Assembly: GCA_021647205.1 (NCBI GenBank)
Contig: JAKIVD010000001.1
Location: 186,001 to 250,000, forward strand
Direction of reading: 5' to 3'
Length of the DNA: 64,000 bases
DNA from: Bacteroidales bacterium
GTDB taxonomy: Bacteria > Bacteroidota > Bacteroidia > Bacteroidales > F082
This document shows, in pieces, positions 17,645 to 26,249 of this stretch (within the stretch, counting starts at the first letter, position 1; each line of letters opens with the position of its first letter). The notes under the pieces were generated by a model. The model made no database searches. It was not told the origin of the DNA and worked only from the letters and a program-made list of their open reading frames with translations. Position numbers and translations under genes: made by a program.

Positions 17645-20041
17645 ATGAAAAAATTTACAGTGTTACTGCTGATGCTGTTCGCATTGAGCAGTTTTCTAAA
17701 TGCCACTACTTTTACTTCTGCCGGTAGTGGCGATTGGAGTGACGGTACTACCTGGGATCAGGGTTCGGTACCTGGTTCTAATGATGACGTTGTTATTCTG
17801 CCGGGGCATACAATTGCCCTTGACCAGGATGATAAAGTCAGGAACTTAACTATTCAATCCGGTGGTGAGCTAATCGGAAACAAGAAAATAGAGCTCAAAG
17901 ACGACCTTCTTGTATACGGGTATATGGAGGTAAAAGAAATAATAAAAGCCGACAATATCGAAGTTGCAGTTGGCGGTACATTAAAGGTGACCGACAAAAT
18001 TGCAGAGATTAAGGATGACCTTGTTGTTTATGGGTACATGGAAGTTGGAAAGATAGAAAAAGTTGACAACATTAATGTTGCTGCAGGAGCCACCCTGAAA
18101 GTAACCGACAAACTCGAAGAGGTTAAAAACACGCTGACAGTTAGTGGCCTAATGGAGGTCAAAGAAATTGCCGATGTCAAGCATATTGATGTAAAACTTG
18201 GGGGAACACTGACGATAACAGATGCCGGCAAAGAACTGGAGATTCAAAAGAACGGAACATTAAATGTTAGCGGAACCCTGAATGTTGGTAAACTGAAGAT
18301 AAACGACAAAGCAACCTCGGTTACCATTGACGGAACGCTTACCGTAAGCGATAAGCTGACAAACAAAAAAGTGTCAATAACTGGTTTGGGCGAAGTTTCT
18401 GCCAACGAGTATAAAGATTTTAATGGAAACCCGGGTTCCCTTTTCGGAGACGGAAACCCTACCAATGGCGTTACCTATTACGGTGCCCCGCATTGGAAAG
18501 AAGGCCTGAGCAGTACTGACTGGAACCTGTCGGCCAACTGGGAAACCGGTAATGTCCCTTCAGCTACGATAAGTGCCGTGATCAGGAATACAACAGGCTC
18601 CTCACCCATAATTTCAACAACGGGCAACAACGCAAAGTCCCTCATTATAGAATCTGGCTCCCTTACTATTGAAGCCGGGGCAGAGCTGACAGTTGCAGAA
18701 GATGTTATCAACACGGTGGGTAATGCAGGACTCATTATCCAGTCTGACAATACCGGTTCAGGCTCATTGATTTTCGCATCGGGAACACCCGCTGCAACTG
18801 TGCAGTGTTATGTGGATGCAGGGGCATGGCACCAGGTGTCTTCAGCTACTGATGCAACCAATACCAGCGATTTTTATGAGACCGGCAATGATTCCTGGTT
18901 AGTGAACCATACGGAATCAACCAATGCTTGGACATACATCATTAACACAGATTCCGCATTAAGCCAGAACCAGGGCTTTGATTATTGGGTAACTACGGCA
19001 CGTACTGTTGCCTTTACCGGAAACCTGACAGCAACGGACCAGAGTCCTTCACTGGCATACAGTGGCAGCGCTTCTACGCAGGGCTGGAACCTTTTGGGCA
19101 ACCCTTTTTCTTCCGCCATCGACTGGGATGCAGGAAGTTGGGGAACCAATATTTCGGGAACAGTTTATATCTGGGATGCTGCTTTTAACGGTGGCGACTA
19201 CAGAACCTGGAACGGGGCTACCGGTGATCTGACTGATGGTATTATCCCATCAGGGCAAGGATTTTTTGTGCAGGCCACATCAGCAGGCAGCTTTACCATC
19301 CCGGAAGCAGCCAGAATTCATAGTGCACAGTCGTTTTATAAGTCGGCAAACGATAGCGAACCGACACAATATGTACGTATCCAACTGGATGGAAACGGTT
19401 ACGGAAATACGGTTTATGTAGGATTTCCGGAAAATGGAACAGATGGCTTTGACTACAAAGGCGACGCCACAAAACTGTATTCTTCAACAGAATCACCACA
19501 AATATTTGTTGTTGAAAATGAAAAAGAATTGTGCATCAACGCCAATGCACCGTTGACAGTAAACGGAAAAACAGTCCCCTTATACCTTGTACAGGTTATT
19601 GAGGGCGATTATACCCTGACAATTTCGGACCTTGAGCAGTTGCCCGGTGCAGCTGTTTTGCTCGAAGACCTGAAAACAGGAGTTACACACGACTTTAACC
19701 AATCGGCCCAGTACAGTTTTACGGCTTCTCCGGACGACAACCCTGCTCGTTTCAACCTGCATTTTACCGGTACCCCCAATGGAATCGGCGATGATTATGA
19801 AATGGGGTCCGGGATTAACATCTATGCCAGCCAAAAGACGATTTACATCCGCTCCACTGACGAAGTAGCAAATCAGCCGGGTATGGTTTACGTTTACGAT
19901 TTAATGGGCAGAATGATTGCACAAAAAGATTTACAAAAAGGTGAATTGATTCAACTTACTGTAAACCTGAACAACAGCTACGCAATTGTTAAGGTGGTGA
20001 AAGAAGGCAAGATTAAAACCGGAAAGGTATTTATTAAATAG
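17645..20041 (+). CDS. T9SS-secreted repeat protein
   Basis: A 798-residue exported protein of unknown function. It has a signal peptide (residues 1-20) and a GDWSDGTTW module like those at the start of Bacteroidota surface beta-helix proteins. Three tandem 38-residue beta-rich repeats follow (residues 83-196), then further degenerate G-x-L-x-V repeats. A second WNLSANWETGNVP module lies near residue 297. The C terminus (MVYVYDLMGRMIAQKDL, ending in TGKVFIK) is a type A T9SS sorting domain, so the protein is probably carried across the outer membrane and anchored or released. A small PID-CTERM-like gene follows by 79 bases and may share the transcript. It may be an adhesin or matrix protein; no enzyme motif is seen. 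Confidence 0.8.
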   Translation: MKKFTVLLLMLFALSSFLNATTFTSAGSGDWSDGTTWDQGSVPGSNDDVVILPGHTIALDQDDKVRNLTIQSGGELIGNKKIELKDDLLVYGYMEVKEIIKADNIEVAVGGTLKVTDKIAEIKDDLVVYGYMEVGKIEKVDNINVAAGATLKVTDKLEEVKNTLTVSGLMEVKEIADVKHIDVKLGGTLTITDAGKELEIQKNGTLNVSGTLNVGKLKINDKATSVTIDGTLTVSDKLTNKKVSITGLGEVSANEYKDFNGNPGSLFGDGNPTNGVTYYGAPHWKEGLSSTDWNLSANWETGNVPSATISAVIRNTTGSSPIISTTGNNAKSLIIESGSLTIEAGAELTVAEDVINTVGNAGLIIQSDNTGSGSLIFASGTPAATVQCYVDAGAWHQVSSATDATNTSDFYETGNDSWLVNHTESTNAWTYIINTDSALSQNQGFDYWVTTARTVAFTGNLTATDQSPSLAYSGSASTQGWNLLGNPFSSAIDWDAGSWGTNISGTVYIWDAAFNGGDYRTWNGATGDLTDGIIPSGQGFFVQATSAGSFTIPEAARIHSAQSFYKSANDSEPTQYVRIQLDGNGYGNTVYVGFPENGTDGFDYKGDATKLYSSTESPQIFVVENEKELCINANAPLTVNGKTVPLYLVQVIEGDYTLTISDLEQLPGAAVLLEDLKTGVTHDFNQSAQYSFTASPDDNPARFNLHFTGTPNGIGDDYEMGSGINIYASQKTIYIRSTDEVANQPGMVYVYDLMGRMIAQKDLQKGELIQLTVNLNNSYAIVKVVKEGKIKTGKVFIK
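17891..18232 (+). repeat. Three tandem 114-bp repeats encoding 38 residues each
   Basis: Units 17891-18004, 18005-18118 and 18119-18232. Each encodes E-x-K-(D/N)-x-L-x-V-x-G-(Y/L)-M-E-V and ends with L-(K/T)-(V/I)-T-D. Units 1 and 2 are the closest; unit 3 has diverged. Confidence 0.75.
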
Positions 20042-20120
20042 TTCGGGGCAAGGTTTTCCAAACGGAATGACCGCTATTGAATTAATCGAATAAAAAAAAC
20101 AGAATTTAAATATAAAAGGC

Positions 20121-20372
20121 ATGAAAAGGATAATAAATAATTTGCTCAAAGCTTTTGCGATACTCTTGTTGGCAGGAACTACTTATACTGTATCGGCCCA
20201 ACCACCTCCACCTCCCGGCGGTGCCGGCGGTGCCGGCGGAAGCCAGGGGGATAAACTGGGGGGGAATGCCCCTGTTGGTGGAGGAATGCTCATTTTGCTG
20301 GGCCTGGGCCTGGCATACGGAGGGAAAAAACTGTACGATTTACGTGAGGAAACAAAGGGGGAGATCATTTAG
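20121..20372 (+). CDS. Small PID-CTERM-like exported protein
   Basis: An 83-residue protein: signal peptide (to about residue 27, ending VSAQ), five prolines, a Gly/Ala-rich stretch, then APVGGGMLILLGLGLAYGGK and a basic KKLYDLRE tail. A hydrophobic segment preceded by a small-residue motif and followed by basic residues is the plan of protein-sorting C-termini. The sequence resembles the Bacteroidota PID-CTERM class (PIDGG-type), with PVGGG in place of PIDGG. These tiny proteins are often found beside large surface proteins, as here. Function and processing enzyme are unknown, and no exosortase-like gene is in the window. Confidence 0.6.
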   Translation: MKRIINNLLKAFAILLLAGTTYTVSAQPPPPPGGAGGAGGSQGDKLGGNAPVGGGMLILLGLGLAYGGKKLYDLREETKGEII

Positions 20373-20435
20373 TGTCTCCCGATGAGTTCTGCTCCCCGGG
20401 CCCTTTCTGGCTGAAAGAAACCCATACCTAGAATT

Positions 20436-20467
20436 AAAAAGGCTGAGTGTTACCACTCGGCCTTTTT
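20436..20467 (+). terminator. Intrinsic terminator after the PID-CTERM-like gene
   Basis: A 14-bp stem (AAAAAGGCTGAGTG with CACTCGGCCTTTTT, one G-T pair), 4-base loop and T-rich tail. Confidence 0.8.
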
Positions 20468-20657
20468 TCTTGACTGATACCCGATTACGAATCAAACTGT
20501 TCCCTTGGGTTCATTTCAATCCCAAAGGTGCTTTCAAAGTATTTTATACATACAATTGATAACAACAAGTAAAAGAAACCTTTTCCCGGAAGTTCGGGGA
20601 ATGGCACCTGGCTTTGGAATTTATCAGGGAAAAGATAAAGCGCGAAGACAAAGCCAA

Positions 20658-20686
20658 AAAAAACCCGCTTTGTCAGCGGGTTTTTT
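20658..20686 (-). terminator. Terminator of the skp/bamA cluster, bidirectional
   Basis: AAACCCGCT (20661-20669) pairs with AGCGGGTTT (20675-20683), with A and T tracts on both sides. It lies 19 bases past the stop of the last minus-strand gene. Confidence 0.8.
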
Positions 20687-20704
20687 GTGTATAAAAGATT
20701 TTCT

Positions 20705-21223
20705 CTATTTGATTCCCAGCTTGGTTTTCACCAGGGGAAGGATATTGTCACCATTCTCATAAAAAACAATGGCGCCGGTTCCCACATCAAAAACATAGTT
20801 GTAATTGTTCTCCCTGCTCACATCGTCAATGGCTTTTTTCACCCTTTCGATCAAGGGGTTAAACAAGTCCTGCTGCTTGTCCTGCATGTCCTGGTCGGCA
20901 GAAGCCTGAAAAGCCTGAATTCGTTGCTGAAGGTCTGTAATTTCTTTTTCTTTTGTTTGCCTGATTAAATCCGACATGGTTGCAACATTTTCCTGATACT
21001 TCTGCAATTTGGTCTGGTATTCCATGGCCATGGTGTTCATTTGTTCATCCAGATAATTCGCGTAGTTTTTTAACTCCTGCTGTAAGGAATCTGTTTCGGG
21101 CATTAATGAAAGAATCTCATTCGAGTCGATATAACCTAATTTCAGCCCTTGCTGGCTGTAACCAAAGGCAGTAAAAACTACGACGAAAGAGAAAAGTGCA
21201 ATTGCTTTTGTAAACGATTTCAT
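20705..21223 (-). CDS. skp: OmpH/Skp-family periplasmic chaperone (second copy)
   Basis: A 172-residue exported protein with a signal peptide (to about residue 24), a start motif LGYIDSNEILSLMPE, a long coiled-coil hairpin (residues about 45-125) and the closing NYNYVFDVGTGAIVFY strand. This is the Skp/OmpH fold, a trimeric jellyfish-shaped chaperone that holds unfolded outer-membrane proteins for BamA. It is the second of two skp-like genes downstream of bamA. A -7 element directly upstream suggests it also has its own promoter. Confidence 0.9.
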   Translation of the reverse strand: MKSFTKAIALFSFVVVFTAFGYSQQGLKLGYIDSNEILSLMPETDSLQQELKNYANYLDEQMNTMAMEYQTKLQKYQENVATMSDLIRQTKEKEITDLQQRIQAFQASADQDMQDKQQDLFNPLIERVKKAIDDVSRENNYNYVFDVGTGAIVFYENGDNILPLVKTKLGIK

Positions 21224-21270
21224 TTTTATTTCAATAAGGTGATTAATAATGATTTAAGTTATTTGGAGCG

Positions 21271-21278
21271 CAAAAGTA
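21271..21278 (-). promoter_or_regulatory. -7 element TACTTTTG (minus strand) for the second skp
   Basis: CAAAAGTA on the plus strand, a perfect match on the minus strand, about 48 bases before the start at 21223. Confidence 0.6.
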
Positions 21279-21415
21279 AGAAAAAATTAACTCCACCGGC
21301 TTTTTCGGCAATTCATTTCAAAAAGAATTAAGAAAGATTAACGCTTTCAGCAGATTGTCGGATGGTTAGGGTATTTCGTACTTGCACAATCCATATTCAG
21401 GATTATACAAGGGGG

Positions 21416-21985
21416 TTAGTTTTTCCGTTTTCTGTTCTCAAGCTTCACGGTTTGCATCACATTGCCCACTTCATCAAGCACATCGTCACTGATGTCGTAT
21501 TTTGGGTTTCCGTACAATAAGGTCATCCCGCCGGCTTTGTCGAAAACGAAAGCAAAATTCCGCGTAGTGGCAATAGTTTCGATGGCGTTGAACACTTTTT
21601 CCTGGATGGGCTGAACCAACTCTTGTCTTTTTTTGAACAAATCGCCTTCCGGCCCAAAATACTTCCGCTGCAAATCTTTTACGTTTTTTTCTTTTGCCAC
21701 GATGGCATCTTCGCGTTTTCGTTTTACATCGTCGGGAAGCAACACTGCTTCGGCCTGGTAATTTTTGTACAGTTCTTCGACTTCGGCATAAGCCTCTTCT
21801 ATTTCTTTTTGCCATTTTGATGAAATACCGTTCAACTCTTCCTGCGCATCCTGGAATTCGGGGATGTTGTCGAGGATGTATTCCGTATCCACGTATGCAT
21901 ATTTTTGTCCATAAGCTGCTGGGGTAACAGCCAGTGACAGCAGAACCACTACTGCACCTAAGGTAATTTTTATCCTGTTTTTCAT
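21416..21985 (-). CDS. skp: OmpH/Skp-family periplasmic chaperone (first copy)
   Basis: A 189-residue protein with signal peptide (ending AAYGQ), AYVDTEYILDNIPE as the first strand, a highly charged coiled-coil body with many Glu/Lys, and AFVFDKAGGMTLLYG near the end. It lies 57 bases after bamA and is probably in the same transcript. It is more distant from the second copy than a recent duplicate would be. Tandem skp genes beside bamA are usual in Bacteroidota. Confidence 0.9.
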   Translation of the reverse strand: MKNRIKITLGAVVVLLSLAVTPAAYGQKYAYVDTEYILDNIPEFQDAQEELNGISSKWQKEIEEAYAEVEELYKNYQAEAVLLPDDVKRKREDAIVAKEKNVKDLQRKYFGPEGDLFKKRQELVQPIQEKVFNAIETIATTRNFAFVFDKAGGMTLLYGNPKYDISDDVLDEVGNVMQTVKLENRKRKN

Positions 21986-22042
21986 GATGAGGTTTTATTA
22001 GTTTAAGCGAATGTAATTCAAATATCTTGCCAAAAACGTCCC

Positions 22043-24697
22043 TTAATCCAGCGATTGGTTCAATGAGAAGTGGAAATGGCTTCCTGAGGCAGAAGGGTTT
22101 CCGGGAACATCGTCAAAGCCATAAGCCCAGTCAAGCCCAAGCATGCCAAACATTGGCAGAAAGACCCTGACACCCACTCCGGCAGAACGGTACAAATTAA
22201 AAGGGTCGAATTTTTGCGATGCCAACCACGAGTTACCAGCTTCAACAAAGGCAAGGCCAAAAATTGTTGAACTGGGGTTAAGCGACAAGGGGTAACGGAT
22301 TTCCAGCGTATTCCTGGTAAAAACCGTTCCACCAACAGCAACGTTTACATTATTCCTGGGGCGGTAGTAAGCAACAATCGATTCGTTGGTGTAACCCCGC
22401 ATACCAATGATTTCGCGTCCGTCAAAGTTGTTGTAGCCCGAAAGGCCGTCACCTCCAAGATAAAAACGTTCAAAGGGTGTTGTTCCCAGCTCCGAATTGT
22501 AATTTCCCAGGAACCCAAAACGGAAACGGGCAGCAAACACAAGTTTCTCCGCCAATTCAAAATACCAATAGGCTTTTACCTTTATCTTGTAATACTCGAT
22601 CCACTTGTACCTATCGTCAGGATCAAGGTCGGCATAATTCACATTGTTAAACAAGGAGTAGGGAAGTGTAAATTCCCCGTCGATCGATATATCGGAACCC
22701 CTTCGCGGAAAAATAGGCTGATCAATGGAAGACCTGCCCAGAATAATGTTGTAATTGATGTTGTTAAACCTTCCTGTACCCGAACCGACGGGAAAGATGG
22801 TTGCATAATTCTGCAAATTATAAAACTGGAAATTAACACCCTGGTACAAGGTAAAGAAGTCGTCGGGCCAGGTCAGCCGTTTGCCCAGGCCGATTGTAAC
22901 CCCATCGGTAGCAAACTTGCTCCGGTTTGTATCGGACTTCGGCAGGCCGTTGGTATAAATGGAATGGAAATAGGAAACTGAAAGGGCGTTTGGTTTTTTA
23001 CCTCCCAGCCAGGGTTCGGTAAATGAAGCACTCCAACTCATGTAACCCAGGCCATAAGTCTGAAACCTGAGTGACAATTTCTGTCCGTCGCCCGAAGGTA
23101 CCGGCCTCCATGCTTCCTTATTAAAGAAGTTCTTGAAGGAGAAATTGTTAAAGCTCAACCCCAGTGTCCCCATGATTCGGCCGTAACCCCACCCGCCTGA
23201 CAATTCAATCTGGTCGGCAGAGGTTTCTTCAACGCCCCACTCAATGTCAACCGTCCCTTCAGAAGGATTGGGGTTTACATTCGGGGTAATGGTCTGCGCG
23301 TCGAAATACCGTAAGTTGGCCAGTTCGCGCTGCGTTCTGATAATGTTGCTCCTGCTGAAAAGCTGGCCTGGTTTTGTACGCAACTCCCTGATGACAACAT
23401 GGTCGTTTGTTTTTGTATTTCCCTTGACGGTAACTTTATCAATACGCGCCTGTTTCCCTTCAAATATCCTGATTTCCAAATCAATGGAGTCATTCTCAAC
23501 ATAAACCTCGACCGGATTGGCATTAAAGAAAAGGTAGCCGTTGTCCATATAAAGCGAGCTGATGTCGAGCCCCGTGGGGTTGTACTGAATGTTGGTTTCT
23601 ATGAGTTCTTTGTTATAAACGTCCCCTTTTTTAATCCCCAGAACTGTATTTAAAAATGCAGAAGTATAAATGGTGTTGCCAACCCAGCTAATATTTCGGA
23701 AATAGTATTTATGCCCTTCTTCAATGGTGATGTCGACAGCAATGGTTGATTTGTCGATGGAGTAAACCGAATCGGAAATGATGTGGGCATCGCGGTAGCC
23801 CTTTTTGTTGTATTTGGCAATGATAAGGTTCAGGTCGTCTTTGTAATTCGATTCGATGTACTTAGAACCTTTGAATATTTTCAGCTTGTAGTTGTCGGTC
23901 CAGTAATTTAAAAAGTCATCCCTGAATTTTTTAAATTTCAGTGCAAGCACATCCACAGAAAGGTCAACAACAAGTGGCCCCAGGGGGTTGAGCGGATTGA
24001 AGAAGCCTTTTTGTTTGGTTTCTTTCATGGCATTTTTCACCGACTCATCGCTCAATTCGGTATTCCCGATAATGTTGATGTAGGCAATCTTGACCTTTTT
24101 GTTTTTCTTGATATTGATGACAAGCTCCTCAAAATTATCGTGTGTTTTATCAGGCTTTTCCTCCAGTTTTACCTCCGTGTTCAGGTAACCTTTTTCAAAA
24201 TAATGCCTTTTGATGATATTGATGGTACGGATCATTAAATGGTCTGTAACAACATCGCCACGCGTCAGGTTGATAAGGTCGCGGATATCATCGGCTTCGG
24301 ATTTTCTGATTCCACTGAAAGAGAACCTCGCCAGGCGGGGCCTTTCTCTCAGGTTCAGGTTGATAAAAATACTGTTTCCGATAAACTTTGATGCCGTAAT
24401 ACTAATGTTGTCGAAGAGTCCCTGTTCCCACAGCAAACGAATTGCACCCGAAATATCGTCACCTGGGACTTTGATTTTTTTTCCCACCTCGAGCCCCGAC
24501 AGCATGATGATTACATTTTTGTCAAGGAATTCGACACCATTCACTTCAATACCACCAACAATGTATTCTGATGGTCGTTCGTAGTCAATTTTCGACAAAT
24601 CGCTGCCCACATCAATTTGTGCCCTGATGAAAACCGGAACAAACAGGAATGCAATGAGCAACCATACCAAAATCTTTCTTCCTTTCATTCCTTTCAT
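22043..24697 (-). CDS. bamA: Outer-membrane protein assembly factor BamA
   Basis: An 884-residue Omp85 protein, the core of the machine that inserts beta-barrel proteins in the outer membrane. The signal peptide covers about the first 26 residues; the ATG at 24697 or the second Met three codons later could be the start. The N-terminal half contains about five POTRA domains with typical GNTxxxDxxV-type turns (VKGNTKTNDHVVIRELRTKPG). The C-terminal half is the barrel, including the GGDGLSGYNNFDGREIIGMRGY region around the lid-lock/RGF-like motif and a FHFSLNQSLD end. It is 9 bases downstream of uppS. Confidence 0.95.
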   Translation of the reverse strand: MKGMKGRKILVWLLIAFLFVPVFIRAQIDVGSDLSKIDYERPSEYIVGGIEVNGVEFLDKNVIIMLSGLEVGKKIKVPGDDISGAIRLLWEQGLFDNISITASKFIGNSIFINLNLRERPRLARFSFSGIRKSEADDIRDLINLTRGDVVTDHLMIRTINIIKRHYFEKGYLNTEVKLEEKPDKTHDNFEELVINIKKNKKVKIAYINIIGNTELSDESVKNAMKETKQKGFFNPLNPLGPLVVDLSVDVLALKFKKFRDDFLNYWTDNYKLKIFKGSKYIESNYKDDLNLIIAKYNKKGYRDAHIISDSVYSIDKSTIAVDITIEEGHKYYFRNISWVGNTIYTSAFLNTVLGIKKGDVYNKELIETNIQYNPTGLDISSLYMDNGYLFFNANPVEVYVENDSIDLEIRIFEGKQARIDKVTVKGNTKTNDHVVIRELRTKPGQLFSRSNIIRTQRELANLRYFDAQTITPNVNPNPSEGTVDIEWGVEETSADQIELSGGWGYGRIMGTLGLSFNNFSFKNFFNKEAWRPVPSGDGQKLSLRFQTYGLGYMSWSASFTEPWLGGKKPNALSVSYFHSIYTNGLPKSDTNRSKFATDGVTIGLGKRLTWPDDFFTLYQGVNFQFYNLQNYATIFPVGSGTGRFNNINYNIILGRSSIDQPIFPRRGSDISIDGEFTLPYSLFNNVNYADLDPDDRYKWIEYYKIKVKAYWYFELAEKLVFAARFRFGFLGNYNSELGTTPFERFYLGGDGLSGYNNFDGREIIGMRGYTNESIVAYYRPRNNVNVAVGGTVFTRNTLEIRYPLSLNPSSTIFGLAFVEAGNSWLASQKFDPFNLYRSAGVGVRVFLPMFGMLGLDWAYGFDDVPGNPSASGSHFHFSLNQSLD

Positions 24698-24706
24698 TGG
24701 GTCTGA

Positions 24707-25447
24707 CTAACTTTTAATTTGCTCACTGGTTAAACCAAATCTTCTTTCCCTTTCCTGAAAATCGACGATGGCTTCATAGAATTCTTCTTTGCCAAACTCG
24801 GGCCACAGCTTTTCAGTAAAAAACAGCTCTGCATACGCAATTTGCCACAAAAGGAAGTTGCTGACCCTTTGTTCCCCGCTCGTCCTGATGAGCAGTTCCG
24901 GATCTGGAAGGCCGGCGGTATCCAGGAAAGAGGAAAAGCTCTTTTCCGTAATCTTTTCTGTTTTGCGGAACTGCCCGCTGTCTATCATTTTCCGGATTGC
25001 TTCAAGAATCTCTTTTCTTGAGCTGTAACTTAGGGCAAGTGTAAGCACCATTCTTTTGTTGTGCGAGGTGCGCTCAATTGCTTCCATGAGTTTTTTGCTG
25101 TTCAACTCCGGCATGCTTTGAATATCGCCAATGGCGTTTAGGCTGATTTTGTTTTTGTTCAGGGTCACAATTTCCTTCTCGATGGTTTCAACAAAAAGGG
25201 TCATTAGCGCATCAACTTCTGTTTTGGGCCGCTTCCAGTTTTCGGTGGAAAAAGTATAGAGCGTAAGGTACTTCACCCCTAATTCGGCGGCAGCTTCAGC
25301 TACTTCCCTTACTGATTCGACACCCTGATAATGCCCAAAAACACGATCGTAGCCATGTTTCCTTGCCCAGCGCCCGTTGCCATCCATAATAATGGCAACG
25401 TGCGTTGGCAGTTTTTCCACGTTGATCTTGTCTTTGAAACTCATCAA
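24707..25447 (-). CDS. uppS: Isoprenyl transferase (undecaprenyl diphosphate synthase)
   Basis: A 246-residue cis-prenyltransferase that makes the undecaprenyl carrier lipid for peptidoglycan and surface polysaccharides. The catalytic aspartate lies in AIIMDGNGRWARKHG (start near residue 18), followed by GHYQGVESVREV, YLTLYTFSTENWKRP and the C-terminal DPELLIRTSGEQRVSNFLLWQ. The gene overlaps nothing and sits 7 bases after the DUF6089 gene, within the envelope operon. Confidence 0.95.
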   Translation of the reverse strand: MMSFKDKINVEKLPTHVAIIMDGNGRWARKHGYDRVFGHYQGVESVREVAEAAAELGVKYLTLYTFSTENWKRPKTEVDALMTLFVETIEKEIVTLNKNKISLNAIGDIQSMPELNSKKLMEAIERTSHNKRMVLTLALSYSSRKEILEAIRKMIDSGQFRKTEKITEKSFSSFLDTAGLPDPELLIRTSGEQRVSNFLLWQIAYAELFFTEKLWPEFGKEEFYEAIVDFQERERRFGLTSEQIKS

Positions 25448-25454
25448 TACTATA

Positions 25455-26129
25455 TTAAAAACCCAGGTTATTACATTTGTGTTTATTCTGTAAAATAAAC
25501 TTATAGGTCAGGGTGACTCCCGTAAAATTGTACCAATCCCAGGTTGCTGTTTTATCGCTGTCGCCGGTGCTGATTCCATTTTGGTACTCAGTGGCATTTA
25601 CACCGTCGAGGTAATCAGAAAAAGTTTTGCGCATCCCCCACTCAAAACCCAGGCCCAGACGTTCTGAGATACTGTATTTTAAGCCAAACCCAAAGGGGAT
25701 GGAAATCCCGCTGTTCAGGTCAGAAAAGTAATAGGCTACACCGCCGAAAATAAATGGCGTGAAGAAACTTTTCTTGCTGCCGGTAAAATAATCCCACCAG
25801 TTAAACTCCCCGACAAAGGAAATATCGTTAACGGCCGAAGAAAAGCTGTAATCTTGCGGGACAATGCGAGCGGGTTGTGGATCAACCCCTTTAATCGTGC
25901 CCCTTGAATAAGAAAATTTGAGGGCAGTCCGGTTATTAATGTTGTAGCGGGCAAGTACACCGTAAGCCAACTGGCTGTTTACAAAAGGAATTGCCGGGTT
26001 CATTTCGCCCAGATAATAAGAGCCGCCACCAAAAAGACCAACCTCAAGTGTTTTCTGCGCGTGAAGCGCTAACGAGAACATCATTAAAATAAAACCGGAA
26101 AACAGGACTTTTAGATACTTTCTTTTCAT
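25455..26129 (-). CDS. DUF6089-family outer-membrane beta-barrel protein
   Basis: A 224-residue exported protein with a signal peptide (residues 1-24, LHAQ) and alternating amphipathic strands typical of a small beta-barrel (GGGSYYLGEMNP, YSISERLGLGFEWGMRKTF). The composition and its position between nadK and uppS-bamA match the DUF6089 family of Bacteroidota. No function has been established for the family; the gene order suggests envelope assembly or an outer-membrane structural role. Confidence 0.8.
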   Translation of the reverse strand: MKRKYLKVLFSGFILMMFSLALHAQKTLEVGLFGGGSYYLGEMNPAIPFVNSQLAYGVLARYNINNRTALKFSYSRGTIKGVDPQPARIVPQDYSFSSAVNDISFVGEFNWWDYFTGSKKSFFTPFIFGGVAYYFSDLNSGISIPFGFGLKYSISERLGLGFEWGMRKTFSDYLDGVNATEYQNGISTGDSDKTATWDWYNFTGVTLTYKFILQNKHKCNNLGF

Positions 26130-26166
26130 TCTTTCTGTTCAGTTTCAATTTCTCTTTTCAGGGCGG

Positions 26167-26174
26167 CAAAAGTA
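26167..26174 (-). promoter_or_regulatory. -7 element TACTTTTG (minus strand) for the envelope operon
   Basis: CAAAAGTA on the plus strand, 38 bases before the DUF6089 start. It probably drives DUF6089-uppS-bamA-skp. Confidence 0.65.
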
Positions 26175-26249
26175 TTACTTTTTCGTGGATTTTTTTTTGT
26201 CAGAAATAGTGCGCCAAAATTCTTATTATCAGTTACTCTTACATTATTG

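Larger units (their letters stand above)
20373..20704. other. Intergenic region between convergent genes
   Basis: Contains two terminator hairpins (20436-20467 and 20658-20686) facing the convergent gene ends. A short open frame crossing 20505-20762 shows no coding features and overlaps the second terminator. Confidence 0.55.

Noticed and set aside
17891-18232. Possible CRISPR-like or satellite repeat
   Set aside because: The repeats are 114 bp, in frame, contiguous and coding; there are no spacers. It is a protein repeat.
20505-20762. 85-codon frame between the PID-CTERM-like gene and skp
   Set aside because: Crosses a bidirectional terminator and runs antisense into skp.
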